Below, piece after piece: positions 12,676 through 24,790 of a DNA stretch of 64,000 bases. The notes beneath the pieces were generated by a model. That model had not been told where the DNA came from. It saw nothing but the letters and a program-made list of their open reading frames with translations, and did not search any database. The DNA is taken from the NCBI RefSeq assembly GCF_046630445.1, contig NC_092340.1, positions 363,796,001 to 363,860,000 on the forward strand, in the 5' to 3' direction. Positions within the stretch are counted from its first letter, which is position 1, and each line of letters opens with the position of its first letter. This DNA is from Rutidosis leptorrhynchoides (taxonomy: Eukaryota > Streptophyta > Magnoliopsida > Asterales > Asteraceae). A program made the position numbers and the translations under genes.

Positions 12676-13535
12676 ACGTTATGGACATTAGGAGTTTACA
12701 GTGATGCCGTTTGGTTTGACGAACGCACCAACAGTGTTCATGGATCTCATGAACCGTGTGTGTAAGCCATACCTAGACAAATTTGTCATTGTGTTTATTG
12801 ATGATATATTGGTGTACACCAAGAACAAGGAAGGGCACGAACAGCATCTACGTTCGATATTGACTATGCTTAGAGATGAGCAGTTGCATGCAAAGTTCTC
12901 TAAGTGTGATTTTTGGTTACCAGAGGTACAATTTCTTGGCCATGTTGTAGGGGCCAATGGAATACAGGTCGATCCAGCAAAGATTGAGTCGGTTAAGAAT
13001 TGGGAAACTCCAAAAATGCCCACTCAGGTCCGTCAATTTTTGGTCTAGCTGGTTACTACCGGAGATTCATTGAAGGATTCTATAAAATCGCCCGATCATT
13101 AACCGCGTTGACTCATAAGGGCAAGAAGTTTGAGTGGTCAGAACCGCAAGAGACTGCATTTCAGTTGTTGAAAGAGAAATTAACAACTGCATCAGTATTG
13201 TCTCTACCCGAGGGAAGTGAAGATTTTGTTGTTTATTGTGATGCCTCACGTCAAGAAATGGGTTGCGTGCTTATGCAACGAAACAAGGTTATTGCTTATG
13301 GATCGCGTCAGTTAAAGATTCACGAGTAGAACAACACTACGCATGACCTTGAGTTAGGTGCTGTTGTCTTTGCACTTAAAATGTGGAGACACTACCTATT
13401 TGGAACCAAGTTCACTATCTTCACTGACCATAAGAGTTTACAGCACATATTCGATCAGAAACAGCTCAACATGAGACAACGACGTTGGATGGAACTACTT
13501 AACGATTATAACTGCAAACTTCAATACCATCCGGG
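12676..13535 (+). pseudogene. Element C: RT-RNase H fragment between insertions A and D
   Basis: This is plus-strand chromovirus pol. The frame starts mid-RT (RYGH, then a TAG where Tyr is expected, then [16 protein letters not shown]). The FIDDILVYT motif is at about 12795-12820. A frameshift near 13043 splits QVRQFL from [13 protein letters not shown]. RNase H has VYCDASRQEMGCV and an in-frame TAG at about 13327, then continues to YHPG, where element D interrupts it at 13536. The frame resumes at 40018. Element C is therefore old and inactive. Its gag, protease and 5' LTR are not in the window. Confidence 0.9.
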
Positions 13536-16500
13536 TGAAATGTCCCGTTCTTATTGATTAAAGACGTTCCATATTAATTGATTTCGTTGCGAGGTTTTGA
13601 CCTCTATATGAGACGTTTTTCAAAGACTGCATTCATTTTTAAAACAAACCATAACCTTTATTTCATAGATAAAGGTTTTAAAAAGCTTTACGTAGATTAT
13701 CAAATAATGATAATCTAAAATATCCTGTTTACACACGACCATTACATAATGGTTTACAATACAAATATGTTACAACAAAATAAGTTTCTTGAATGCAGTT
13801 TTTACACAATATCATACAAGCATGGACTCCAAATCTCGTCCTTATTTAAGTATGCGACAGCGGAAGCTCTTAATAATCACCTGAGAATAAACATGCTTAA
13901 AACGTCAACAAAAATGTTGGTGAATTATAGGTTTAACCTATATATATCAAATCATAATAATAGACCACAAGATTTCATATTTCAATAGACATCCCATACA
14001 TAGAGATAAAAATCATTCATATGGTGAACACCTGGTAACTGACATTAACAAGATGCATATATAAGAATATCCCCATCATTCCGGGACACCCTTCGGATAT
14101 GATATAAATTTCGAAGTACTAAAGCATCCGTTACTTTGGATGGGGTTTGTTAGACCCAATAGATCTATATTTAGGATTCGCGTCAATTAGAGTGTCTGTT
14201 CCCTAATTCTTAGATTACCAGACTTAATAAAAAGGGGCATATTCGATTTTGATAATTCAACCATAGAATGTAGTTTCACGTACTTGTGTCTATTTTGTAA
14301 ATCATTTATAAAACCTGCATGTATTCTCATCCCAAAAATATTAGATTTTAAAAGTGGGACTATAACTCACTTTCACAGATTTTTACTTCGTCGGGAAGTA
14401 AGACTTGGCCACTGGTTGATTCACGAACCTATAACAATATATACATATATATCAAAGTATGTTCAAAATATATTTACAATACTTTTAATACATTTTGATG
14501 TTTTAAGTTTATTAAGTCAGCTGTCCTCGTTAGTAACCTACAACTAGTTGTCCACAGTTAGATGTACAGAAATAAATCGATAAATATTATCTTGAATCAA
14601 TCCATGACCCAGTGTATACGTATCTCAGTATTGATCACAACTCAAACTATATATATTTTGAATCAACCTCAACCCTGTATAGCTAACTCCAACATTCACA
14701 TATAGAGTGTCTATGGTTGTTCCGAAATATATATAGATGTGTCGACATGATAGGTCAAAATATTGTATACGTGTCTATGGTATCTCAAGATTACATAATA
14801 TACAATACTAGTTGATTAAGTTATGGTTGGAATAGATTTGTTACCAATTTTCACGTAGCTAAAATGAGAAAAATTATCCAATCTTGTTTTACCCATAACT
14901 TCTTCATTTTAAATCCGTTTTGAGTGAATCAAATTGCTATGGTTTCATATTGAACTCTATTTTATTAATATAAACAGAAAAAGTATAGGTTTATAGTCAG
15001 AAAAATAAGTTACAAGTCATTTTTGTAAAGGTAGTCATTTCAGTCGAAAGAACGACGTCTAGATGACCATTTTAGAAAACATACTTCCACTTTGAGTTTA
15101 ACCATAATTTTTGGATATAGTTTCATGTTCATAATAAAAATTATTTTCTCAGAATAACAACTTTTAAATCAAAGTTTATCATAGTTTTTAATTAACTAAC
15201 CCAAAACAGCCCGCGGTGTTACTACGACGGCGTAAATTCGGTTTTACAGTGTTTTTCGTGTTTCCAGGTTTTAAATCATTAAGTTAGCATATCATATAGA
15301 TATAGAACATGTGTTTAGTTGATTTTAAAAGTCAAGTTAGAAGGATTAACTTTTGTTTGCGAACAAGTTTAGAATTAACTAAACTATGTTCTAGTGATTA
15401 CAAGTTTAAACCTTCGAATAAGATAGCTTTATATGTATGAATCGAATGATGTTATGAACATCATTACTACCTTAAGTTCCTTGGATAAACCTACCGGAAA
15501 AGAGAAAAATGGATCTAGCTTCAATAGATCCTTGGATGGCTCGAAGTTCTTGAAGCAGAATCATGACACGAAAACAAGTTCAAGTAAGATCATCACTTGA
15601 AATAAGATTGTTATAGTTATAGAAATTGAACCAAAGTTTGAATATGATTATTACCTTGTATTAGAATGATAACCTACTGTAAGAAAAAAAGATTTCTTGA
15701 GGTTGGATGATCACCTTACAAGATTGGAAGTGAGCTAGCAAACTTGAAAGTATTCTTGATTTTATGTAACTAGAACTTGTAGAATATATGAAGAACACTT
15801 AGAACTTGAAGATAGAACTTGAGAGAGATCAATTAGATGAAGAAAATTGAAGAATGAAAGTGTTTGTAGGTGTTTTTGGTCGTTGGTGTATGGATTAGAT
15901 ATAAAGGATATGTAATTTTGTTTTCATGTAAATAAGTCATGAATGATTACTCATATTTTTGTAATTTTATGAGATATTTCATGCTAGTTGCCAAATGATG
16001 GTTCCTACATGTGTTAGGTGACTCACATGGGCTGCTAAGAGCTGATCATTGGAGTGTATATACCAATAGTACGTACATCTAAAAGCTGTGTATTGTACGA
16101 GTACGAATACAGGTGCATACGAGTAGAATTGTTGATGAAACTGAACGAGGATGTAATTGTAAGCATTTTTGTTAAGTAGAAGTATTTTGATAAATGTATT
16201 GAAGTCTTTCAAAAGTGTATGAATACATATTAAAACACTACATGTATATACATTTTAACTGAGTCGTTAAGTCATCGTTAGTCGTTACATGTAAGTGTTG
16301 TTTTGAAACCTTTAGGTTAACGATCTTGTTAAATGTTGTTAACCCAATGTTTATTATAACAAATGAGATGTTAAATTGTTATATTATCATGATATTATGA
16401 TATTTAATATATCTTATTATGATGTATATACAGTTAAATATCGTTACATATGTCTCGTTTCGAAATCATTAAGTTAGTAGTCTTATTTTTACATATGTAT

Positions 16501-16586
16501 TTCATTGTTAATACACTTAATAATATATTTACTTATCATTTAACATAATTAACCAAGTGTATCAATATCTTAATATGATTCATATG
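13536..16586 (-). repeat. Element D: 3' LTR, first part
   Basis: This is the outer part of the left LTR of D, matching 36624-39660 with scattered substitutions. It breaks at CATATG, where E is inserted; the remaining 357 bp of the LTR resume at 29693. Joined, the LTR is about 3.4 kb. Confidence 0.92.
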
Positions 16587-19500
16587 TGAAATGTCCCGTT
16601 CTTATTGATTAAAAACGTTCCATATTAATTGATTTCGTTGCGAGGTTTTGACCTCTATATGAGACGTTTTTCAAAGACTGCATTCATTTTTAAAACAAAC
16701 CATAACCTTTATTTCATAAATAAAGGTTTAAAAAGCTTTACGTAGATTATCAAATAATGATAATCTAAAATATCCTGTTTACACACGACCATTACATAAT
16801 GGTTTACAATACAAATATGTTACATCGAAATCAGTTTCTTGAATGCAGTTTTTACACAATATCATACAAACATGGACTCCAAATCTTGTCCTTATTTTAG
16901 TATGCAACAGCGGAAGCTCTTAATATTCACCTGAGAATAAACATGCTTTAAACGTCAACAAAAATGTTGGTGAGTTATAGGTTTAACCTATATATATCAA
17001 ATCGTAACAATAGACCACAAGATTTCATATTTCAATACACATCCCAGACATAGAGATAAAAATCATTCATATGGTGAACACCTGGTAACCGACATTAACA
17101 AGATGCATATATAAGAATATCCCCATCATTCCGGGACACCCTTCGGATATGATATAAATTTCGAAGTACTAAAGCATCCGGTACTTTGGATGAGGTTTGT
17201 TAGGCTCAATAGATCTATCTTTAGGATTCGCGTCAATTAGGGTGTCTGTTCCCTAATTCTTAGATTACCAGACTTAATAAAAAGGGGCATATTCGATTTC
17301 GATAATTCAACCATAGAATGTAGTTTCACGTACTTGTGTCTATTTTGTAAATCATTTATAAAACCTGCATGTATTCTCATCCCAAAAATATTAGATTTTA
17401 AAAGTGGGACTATAACTCACTTTCACAGATTTTTACTTCGTCGGGAAGTAAGACTTGGCCACTGTTTGATTCACGAACCTATAACAATATATACATATAT
17501 ATTAAAGTATGTTCAAAATATATTTACAACACTTTTAATATATTTTGATGTTTTAAGTTTATTAAGTCAGCTGTCCTCGTTAGTAACCTATAACTAGTTG
17601 TCCACAGTTAGATGTACAGAAATAAATCGATAAATATTATCTTGAATCAATCCACGACCCAGTGTATACGTATCTCAGTATTGATCACAACTCAAACTAT
17701 ATATATTTTGGAATCAACCTCAACCCTGTATAGCTAACTCCAACATTCACATATAGAGTGTCTATGGTTGTTCCGAAATATATATAGATGTGTCGACATG
17801 ATAGGTCGAAACATTGTATATGTGTCTATGGTATCTCAAGATTACATAATATACAATACAAGTTGATTAAGTTATGGTTGGAATAGATTTGTTACCAATT
17901 TTCACGTAGCTAAAATGAGAAAAATTATCCAATCTTGTTTTACCCATAACTTCTTCATTTTAAATCCGTTTTGAGTGAATCAAATTGCTATGGTTTCATA
18001 TTGAACTCTATTTTATGAATCTAAACAGAAAAAGTATAGGTTTATAGTCGGAAAAATAAGTTACAAGTCGTTTTTGTAAAGGTAGTCATTTCAGTCGAAA
18101 GAACGACGTCTAGATGACCATTTTAGAAAACATACTTCCACTTTGAGTTTAACCATAATTTTTGGATATAGTTTCATGTTCATAATAAAAATCATTTTCT
18201 CAGAATAACAACTTTTAAATCAAAGTTTATCATAGTTTTTAATTAACTAACCCAAAACAGCCCGCGGTGTTACTACGACGGCGTAAATCCGGTTTTACGG
18301 TGTTTTTCGTGTTTCCAGGTTTTAAATCATTAAGTTAGCATATCATATAGATATAGAACATGTGTTTAGTTGATTTTAAAAGTCAAGTTAGAAGGATTAA
18401 CTTTTATTTGCGAACAAGTTTAGAATTAACTAAACTATGTTCTAGTGATTACAAGTTTAAACCTTCGAATAAGATAGCTTTATATGTATGAATCGAATGA
18501 TGTTATGAACATCATTACTACCTTAAGTTCCTTGGATAAACCTACTAGAAAATAGAAAAATGGATCTAGCTTCAATGGATCCTTGGATGGCTCGAAGTTC
18601 TTGAAGCAGAATCATGGCACGAAAACAAGTTCAAGTAAGATCATCACTTGAAATAAGATTGTTATAGTTATAGAAATTGAACCAAAGTTTGAATATGATT
18701 ATTACCTTGTATTAGAATGATAACCTACTGTAAGAAACAAAGATTTCTTGAGGTTGGATGATCACCTTACAAGATTGGAAGTGAGCTAGCAAACTTGAAA
18801 GTATTCTTGATTTTATGAAACTAGAACTTTTGGAATTTATGAAGAACACTTAGAACTTGAAGATAGAACTTGAGAGAGATCAATTAGATGAAGAAAATTG
18901 AAGAATGAAAGTGTTTGTAGGTGTTTTTGGTCGTTGGTGTATGGATTAGATATAAAGGATATGTAATTTTGTTTTCATGTAAATAAGTCATGAATGATTA
19001 CTCATATTTTTGTAATTTTATGAGATATTTCATGCTAGTTGTCAAATGATGGTTCCCACATGTGTTAGGTGACTCACATGGGCTGCTAAGAGCTGATCAT
19101 TGGAGTGTATATACCAATAGTACATACATCTAAAAGCTGTGTATTGTACGAGTACGAATACGGGTGCATACGAGTAGAATTGTTGATGAAACTGAACGAG
19201 GATGTAATTGTAAGCATTTTTGTTAAGTAGAAGTATTTTGATAAGTGTATTAAAGTCTTTCAAAAGTGTATAAATACATATTAAAACACTACATGTATAT
19301 ACATTTTAACTGAGTCGTTAAGTCATCGTTAGTCGTTACATGTAAGTGTTGTTTTGAAACCTTTAGGTTAACGATCTTGTTAAATGTTGTTAACCCAATG
19401 TTTATAATATCAAATGAGATTTTAAATTATTATATTATCATGATATTATCATGTATGAATATCTCTTAATATGATATATATACATTAAATGTCTTTACAA

Positions 19501-19843
19501 CGATAATCGTTACATATATGTCTCGTTTAAAAATCATTAAGTTAGTAGTCTTGTTTTTACATATGTAGTTCATTGTTAATATACTTTATGATATGTTTTC
19601 TTATCATAGTATCATGTTAACTATATATATATATATATCCATATATATGTCATCATATAGTTTTTACAAGTTTTAACGTCCGTGAATCACCGATCAACTT
19701 GGGTGGTCAATTGTCTATATGAAACATATTTCAATTAATCAAGTCTTAACAAGTTTGATTGCTTAACATGTTGGAAACATTTAATCATGTAAATATCAAT
19801 CTCAATTAATATATATAAACATGGAAAAGTTCGGGTCACTACA
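16587..19843 (-). repeat. Element E: 3' LTR
   Basis: 3257 bp, TGAAATGTCC...GGGTCACTACA. The PPT region GTACCTACTCGTTAA follows at 19844 (purine-rich on the element strand). Differences from the right LTR include single substitutions and a longer TA dinucleotide run near 19622-19640. Confidence 0.94.
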
Positions 19844-19870
19844 GTACCTACTCGTTAAATAAATTTTGTC
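19844..19870 (-). other. Element E: polypurine tract region
   Basis: On the element strand the sequence entering the 3' LTR is ATTTAACGAGTAGGTAC then TGTAGTGACCC. The purine-rich GAGTAGG core is the candidate plus-strand primer. In D (30050) the equivalent is GGGTAGG. A copy of the same string lies upstream of gag. Confidence 0.65.
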
Positions 19871-19878
19871 CCGAAAAT

Positions 19879-21365
19879 TTAAGCTGTTGAAGGTGTTGAC
19901 GAATCTTCTGGAAATAGATGCGGGTATTTCTTCTTCATCTGATCTTCACGCTCCCAGGTGAACTCGGGTCCTCTACGAGCATTCCATCGAACCTTAACAA
20001 TTGGTATCTTGTTTTGCTTAAGTCTTTTAACCTCACGATCCATTATTTCGACGGGTTCTTCGATGAATTGAAGTTTTTCGTTGATTTGGATTTCATCTAA
20101 CGGAATAGTGAGATCTTCTTTAGCAAAAAATTTCTTTAAATTCGAGACGTGGAAAGTGTTATGTACAGCCGCGAGTTGTTGAGTTAACTCTAGTCGGTAA
20201 GCTACTGGTCCGACACGATCAATAATCTTGAATGGTCCAATATACCTTGGATTTAATTTCCCTCGTTTACCAAATCGAACAACGCCTTTCCAAGGTACAA
20301 CTTTAAGCATGACCATCTCTCCAATTTCAAATTCTATATCTTTTCTTTTAATGTCAGCGTAGCTCTTTTGTCGACTTTGGGCGGTTTTCAACCGTTGTTG
20401 AATTTGGATGATCTTCTCGGTAGTTTCTTGTATAATCTCCGGACCCGTAATCTGTCTATCCCCCACTTCACTCCAACAAATCAGAGACCTGCACTTTCTA
20501 CCATAAAGTGCTTCAAACGGCGCCATCTCAATGCTTGAATGGTAGCTGTTGTTGTAGGAAAATTCTGCTAACGGTAGATGTCGATCCCAACTGTTTTCGA
20601 AATCAAAACACATGCTCGTAGCATGTCTTCAAGCGTTTGTATCGTCCTTTCGCTCTGCCCATCAGTTTGTGGATGATAGGCAGTACTCATGTCTAGACGA
20701 GTTCCTAATGCTTGCTGTAATGTCTGCCAGAATCTTGAAATAAATCTGCCATCCCTATCAGAGATAATAGAGATTGGTATTCCATGTCTGGAGATGACTT
20801 CCTTCAAATACAGTCGTGCTAACTTCTCCATCCTGTCATCTTCTCTTATTGGCAAGAAGTGTACTGATTTGGTGAGACGGTCAACTATTACCCAAATAGT
20901 ATTAAAACCACTTGCAGTCCTTGGCAATTTAGTGATGAAATCCATGGTAATGTTTTCCCATTTCCATTCCGGGATTTCGGGTTATTGAAGTAGACCTGAT
21001 GGTTTCTGATGCTCAGCTTTGACCTTAGAACACGTCAAACATTCTCTTACGTATTTAGCAACATCGGCTTTCATACCCGGCCACCAAAAATGTTTCTTGA
21101 GATCCTTGTACATCTTCCCCGTTCCAGGATGTATTAAGTATCTGGTTTTATGAGCTTCTCTAAGTACCATTTCTCTCATATCTCCAAATTTTGGTACCCA
21201 AATCCTTTCAGCCCTATACCGGGTTCCGTCTGCCCGAATATTAAGATGCTTCTCCGATCCTTTGGGTATTTCATCCTTTAAATTTCCCTCTTTTAAAACT
21301 CCTTGTTGCGCCTCCTTTATTTGAGTAGTAAGGTTATTATGAATCATTATATTCATAGATTTTAC
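19879..21365 (-). pseudogene. Element E: integrase with C-terminal chromodomain (broken)
   Basis: In order: the zinc-binding HHCC region ([23 protein letters not shown]), the DDE core (MDFITKLP near 20940, ISDRDGRF near 20760, TDGQSERT near 20670), the [18 protein letters not shown] linker, and a chromodomain-like tail ([19 protein letters not shown] near 19990-19940). The chromodomain tail places the element among chromoviruses, Tekay-like, whose integrases are thought to target H3K9-methylated chromatin. Breaks: a TAA at 20982-20984 where D has CAA, and a one-base loss near 20610 relative to D, which shifts the frame after DMLRACV. The remaining residues are well preserved. Confidence 0.92.
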
Positions 21366-22658
21366 TCAAATGGGTTCTCTGTCCTTCCTGCTCAAGGCAT
21401 CGGCTACCACATTTGCCTTCCCCGGGTGGTAACGAATCTCAAAGTCGTAATCATTCAATAATTCAATCCACCTACGCTGCCTCATATTCAGTTGTTTCTG
21501 ATTAAATATGTGTTGAAGACTTTTGTGGTCGGTATATATAATACTTTTGACCCCATATAAGTAGTGCCTCCAAGTCTTTAATGCAAAAACAACCGCGCCT
21601 AATTCCAAATCATGCGTCGTATAATTTTGTTCGTGAATCTTCAATTGTCTAGACGCATAAGCAATCACCTTCGTTCGTTGCATTAATACACAACCGAGAC
21701 CTTGCTTTGATGCGTCACAATAAATCACAAAATCATCATTCCCTTCAGGCAATGACAATATAGGTGCCGTAGTTAGCTTTTTCTTCAATAACTGAAACGC
21801 TTTCTCTTGTTCATCATTCCATTCAAATTTCTTCCCTTTATGCGTTAATGCAGTCAAGGGTTTTGCTATTCTGGAAAAGTCTTGGATGAACCTTCTGTAG
21901 TAACCGGCTAGTCCTAAAAACTGGCGTATGTGTTTCGGAGTTTTCGGGGTTTCCCACTTTTCAACAGTTTCTATCTTTGCCGGATCCACCTTAATACCTT
22001 CTTTGTTCACTATGTGACCTAGGAATTGAACTTCTTCCAACCAAAATGCACACTTTGAAAACTTAGCGTACAATTCTTCCTTCCTCAATACTTCTAACAC
22101 CTTTCTCAAATGTTCACCGTGTTCTTGGTCATTCTTTGAGTAAATAAGTATGTCATCAATGAAAACAATGACAAACTTATCAAGGTATGGTCCACACACT
22201 CGGTTCATAAGGTCCATGAACACAGCTGGTGCATTAGTTAAACCAAACGGCATGACCATAAACTCGTAATGACCGTAACGTGTTCTGAAAGCAGTCTTTG
22301 GAATATCATCTTCTTTCACCCGCATTTGATGATACCCTGAACGTAAGTCAATCTTTGAATAAATAGATGAGCCTTGTAGTTGATCAAATAAGTCTTCGAT
22401 TCTCGGTAGTGGGTAGCGGTTCTTGATGGTAAGTTTGTTCAACTCTCGGTAGTCGATACACAACCTGAATGTACCATCTTTCTTCTTGACAAACAAAACA
22501 GGAGCTCCCCACGGTGATGTGCTTGGTCGAATGAAACCACGCTCTAAACGTTCTTGTAATTGGCTTTGCAGTTCTTTCATCTCGCTTGGTGCGAGTCTGT
22601 AAGGAGCACGAGCTATTGGTGCAGCTCCTGGTACAAGATCTATTTGAAATTCAATGGA
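21366..22658 (-). pseudogene. Element E: reverse transcriptase-RNase H
   Basis: It reads in the same frame as gag-protease but is bounded by two nonsense codons. The TGA at 22659-22661 (just before [14 protein letters not shown]) and the TGA at 21366-21368 (after KDREPI) both correspond to CGA in element D, as expected from deamination of methylated CpG. RT motifs: LYRELNKL-type [34 protein letters not shown], and FIDDILIYS (catalytic Asp pair). RNase [33 protein letters not shown]. Between the two stops the frame is uninterrupted, with an internal ATG at 22580. Confidence 0.93.
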
Positions 22659-24449
22659 TCAATGTGGGGGTAATCCCGGTAATTCTTTCGGAAATACATC
22701 AGGAAATTCTTTTGCGACGGGAACATCATTGATGCTCTTTTCTTCAGTTTGTATTTTCTCTACGTGTGCTAGAACAGCATAGCAACCTTTTCTTATTAGT
22801 TTTTGTGCCTTCAAATTACTAATAAGATGTAGCTTCGTGTTGCCCTTTTCTCCGTACACCATTAAGGGTTTTCCTTTTTCTCGTATAATGCGAATTGCAT
22901 TTTTGTAACAAACGATCTCTGCTTTCACTTCTTTCAACCAGTCCATACCGATTATCACATCAAAACTCCCTAACTCTACTGGTATCAAATCAATCTTAAA
23001 TGTTTCGCTAACCAGTTTAATTTCTCGATTCCGACATATATTATCTGCTGAAATTAATTTACCATTTGCTAATTCGAGTAAAAATTTACTATCCAAAGGC
23101 GTCAATGGACAACTTAATTTAGCACAAAAATCTCTACTCATATAGCTTCTATCCGCACCCGAATCAAATAAAACGTAAGCAGATTTATTGTCAATAAGAA
23201 ACGTACCCGTAACAAGCTCCGGGTCTTCCTGTGCCTCTACCGCATTAATATTGAAAACTCTTCCACGGCCTTGTCCATTCGTGTTCTCCTGGTTCGGGCA
23301 ATTTCTAATAATGTGGCCTGGTTTTCCACATTTATAACAAACTACATTGGCATAACTTGCTCCGACACTACTTGCTCCGCCATTACTCGTTCCGACACCA
23401 TTTGTTCCTTTCGTTCTATTAACCCCTGGTCCGTAGACCTCACACTTCGCCGCGCTATGACCATTTCTTTTACACTTGTTGCAAAATTTGGTGCAGAACC
23501 CCGAGTGATACTTTTCACACCTTTGGCATAGCTGCTTCTGATTGTTGTTGTTGTTGCGGTTATTATTGTTGTTGGGATGATTGTTGTAGTTGCTGTTGTT
23601 GTTGTTGTTGTTGTTGGGCCGTTTGTTGTAGTTGCGATTGATGTTGTGATTGTTGGGATAATTGTTGCGATTATTGTTGTAATTGCTGTTGTTGTTGTAT
23701 TGGTGATTCTTATCACCGTTTTCCTCCCACTTTCTTTTGACTTGCTTCACATTGGCCTCTTCAGCAGTCTGTTCTTTAATTCTTTCTTCAATCTGGTTCA
23801 CTAGTTTGTGAGCCATTCTACATGCCTGTTGTATGGAGGCGGGCTCGTGTGAACTTATATCTTCTTGGATTCTTTCCGGTAATCCTTTCACAAACGCGTC
23901 GATCTTCTCTTCCTCATCTTCGAATGCTCCTGGACACAATAGGCACAATTCTGTGAATCGTCTTTCGTACGTGGTAATATCAAATCCTTGGGTTCGTAAC
24001 CCTCTAAGTTCTGTCTTGAGCTTATTGACCTCGGTTCTGGGACGGTACTTCTCGTTCATCAAGTGCTTGAATGCTGACCACGGTAGTGCGTACGCATCGT
24101 CTTGTCCCACTTGCTCTAGATAGGTATTCCACCATGTTAACGCAGAACCTGTGAAGGTATGCGTAGCGTACTTTACTTTGTCCTCTTCAGTACACTTACT
24201 TATGGCAAACACCGATTCGACCTTCTCGGTCCACCGTTTCAATCCGATCGGTCCTTTGGTTCCATCAAATTCCAAAGGTTTGCAGGCAGTGAATTCTTTG
24301 TAGGTGCATCCTACACGATTTCCTGTACTGCTAGATCCAAGGTTATTGTTGGTATGTAGCGCAGCCTGTACTACGGCTATGTTTGAAGCTAGAAAAGTAC
24401 GGAATTCCTCTTCATTCATATTCACGGTGTGTCGAGTAGTCGGTGCCAT
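22659..24449 (-). CDS. Element E: gag-nucleocapsid-protease
   Basis: The likely start is the ATG at 24449 (MAPTTRH); the frame is open 36 bases further upstream. Gag has a Retrotrans_gag-like capsid domain (GPIGLKRWTEKVESVF, SALTWWNTYLEQ). A linker of about 60 residues is almost pure Asn with Tyr and Arg (around 23690-23530). Zinc-binding clusters are [26 protein letters not shown] and [14 protein letters not shown]. The aspartic protease has [12 protein letters not shown] near 23165-23130 and the IIGMDW block. The frame stops at a TGA at 22659 that replaces CGA of the sister copy, so it was once the N-terminal half of one gag-pol polyprotein. As it stands it would give a gag-protease protein of about 596 residues. 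Confidence 0.9.
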   Translation of the reverse strand: MAPTTRHTVNMNEEEFRTFLASNIAVVQAALHTNNNLGSSSTGNRVGCTYKEFTACKPLEFDGTKGPIGLKRWTEKVESVFAISKCTEEDKVKYATHTFTGSALTWWNTYLEQVGQDDAYALPWSAFKHLMNEKYRPRTEVNKLKTELRGLRTQGFDITTYERRFTELCLLCPGAFEDEEEKIDAFVKGLPERIQEDISSHEPASIQQACRMAHKLVNQIEERIKEQTAEEANVKQVKRKWEENGDKNHQYNNNSNYNNNRNNYPNNHNINRNYNKRPNNNNNNNSNYNNHPNNNNNRNNNNNQKQLCQRCEKYHSGFCTKFCNKCKRNGHSAAKCEVYGPGVNRTKGTNGVGTSNGGASSVGASYANVVCYKCGKPGHIIRNCPNQENTNGQGRGRVFNINAVEAQEDPELVTGTFLIDNKSAYVLFDSGADRSYMSRDFCAKLSCPLTPLDSKFLLELANGKLISADNICRNREIKLVSETFKIDLIPVELGSFDVIIGMDWLKEVKAEIVCYKNAIRIIREKGKPLMVYGEKGNTKLHLISNLKAQKLIRKGCYAVLAHVEKIQTEEKSINDVPVAKEFPDVFPKELPGLPPH

Positions 24450-24581
24450 TTCCTTCAAAATAGTTAAATGGAACAAGTTAATCATACAGAATATTAAGAG
24501 TAGTTAATAGTATTTCGTAGCATAATATGAACTCATTTATAAAAGCTTTTTCTTCATATTAGCGTTTTATAAGTTTAAATT

Positions 24582-24601
24582 CGGGTAGTATCTACCCGTT
24601 A
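24582..24601 (-). promoter_or_regulatory. Element E: internal PPT-like motif between F-box ORF and gag
   Basis: The plus strand is GGGTAGTATCTACCCGTTAA. It is the counterpart of the motif at 8978 (A) and 34786 (D), and matches the sequence bordering the 3' LTR. The flanking non-coding stretch (24486-24790) is otherwise conserved with D and partly with A (TTAGCGTTTTATAA block). Confidence 0.55.
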
Positions 24602-24790
24602 AGTTCATACTTAGTAGCTAATATACAATTCAACTACTACAATTCTATATGAAAAACTGATTATAATAATATTTCGCGTTCAAACTTTTATACAATATTT
24701 TACAAACTTACAATACCGCTTATTTTACATAAAGCATGAAATATAGCACACAATAACTTTGATACAAGATAGTTGTGAAGACAATTCTAG

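Noticed and set aside
14284-14547. 87-residue plus-strand frame repeated at 17334, 27182 and 37372
   Set aside because: It is antisense inside the same LTRs, and one copy is already truncated by a small deletion; most likely a chance frame.
23577-23804. Val/Ile-rich plus-strand frame resembling a membrane protein (also at 33783)
   Set aside because: It is the antisense reading of the Asn codon repeat in gag of elements E and D.
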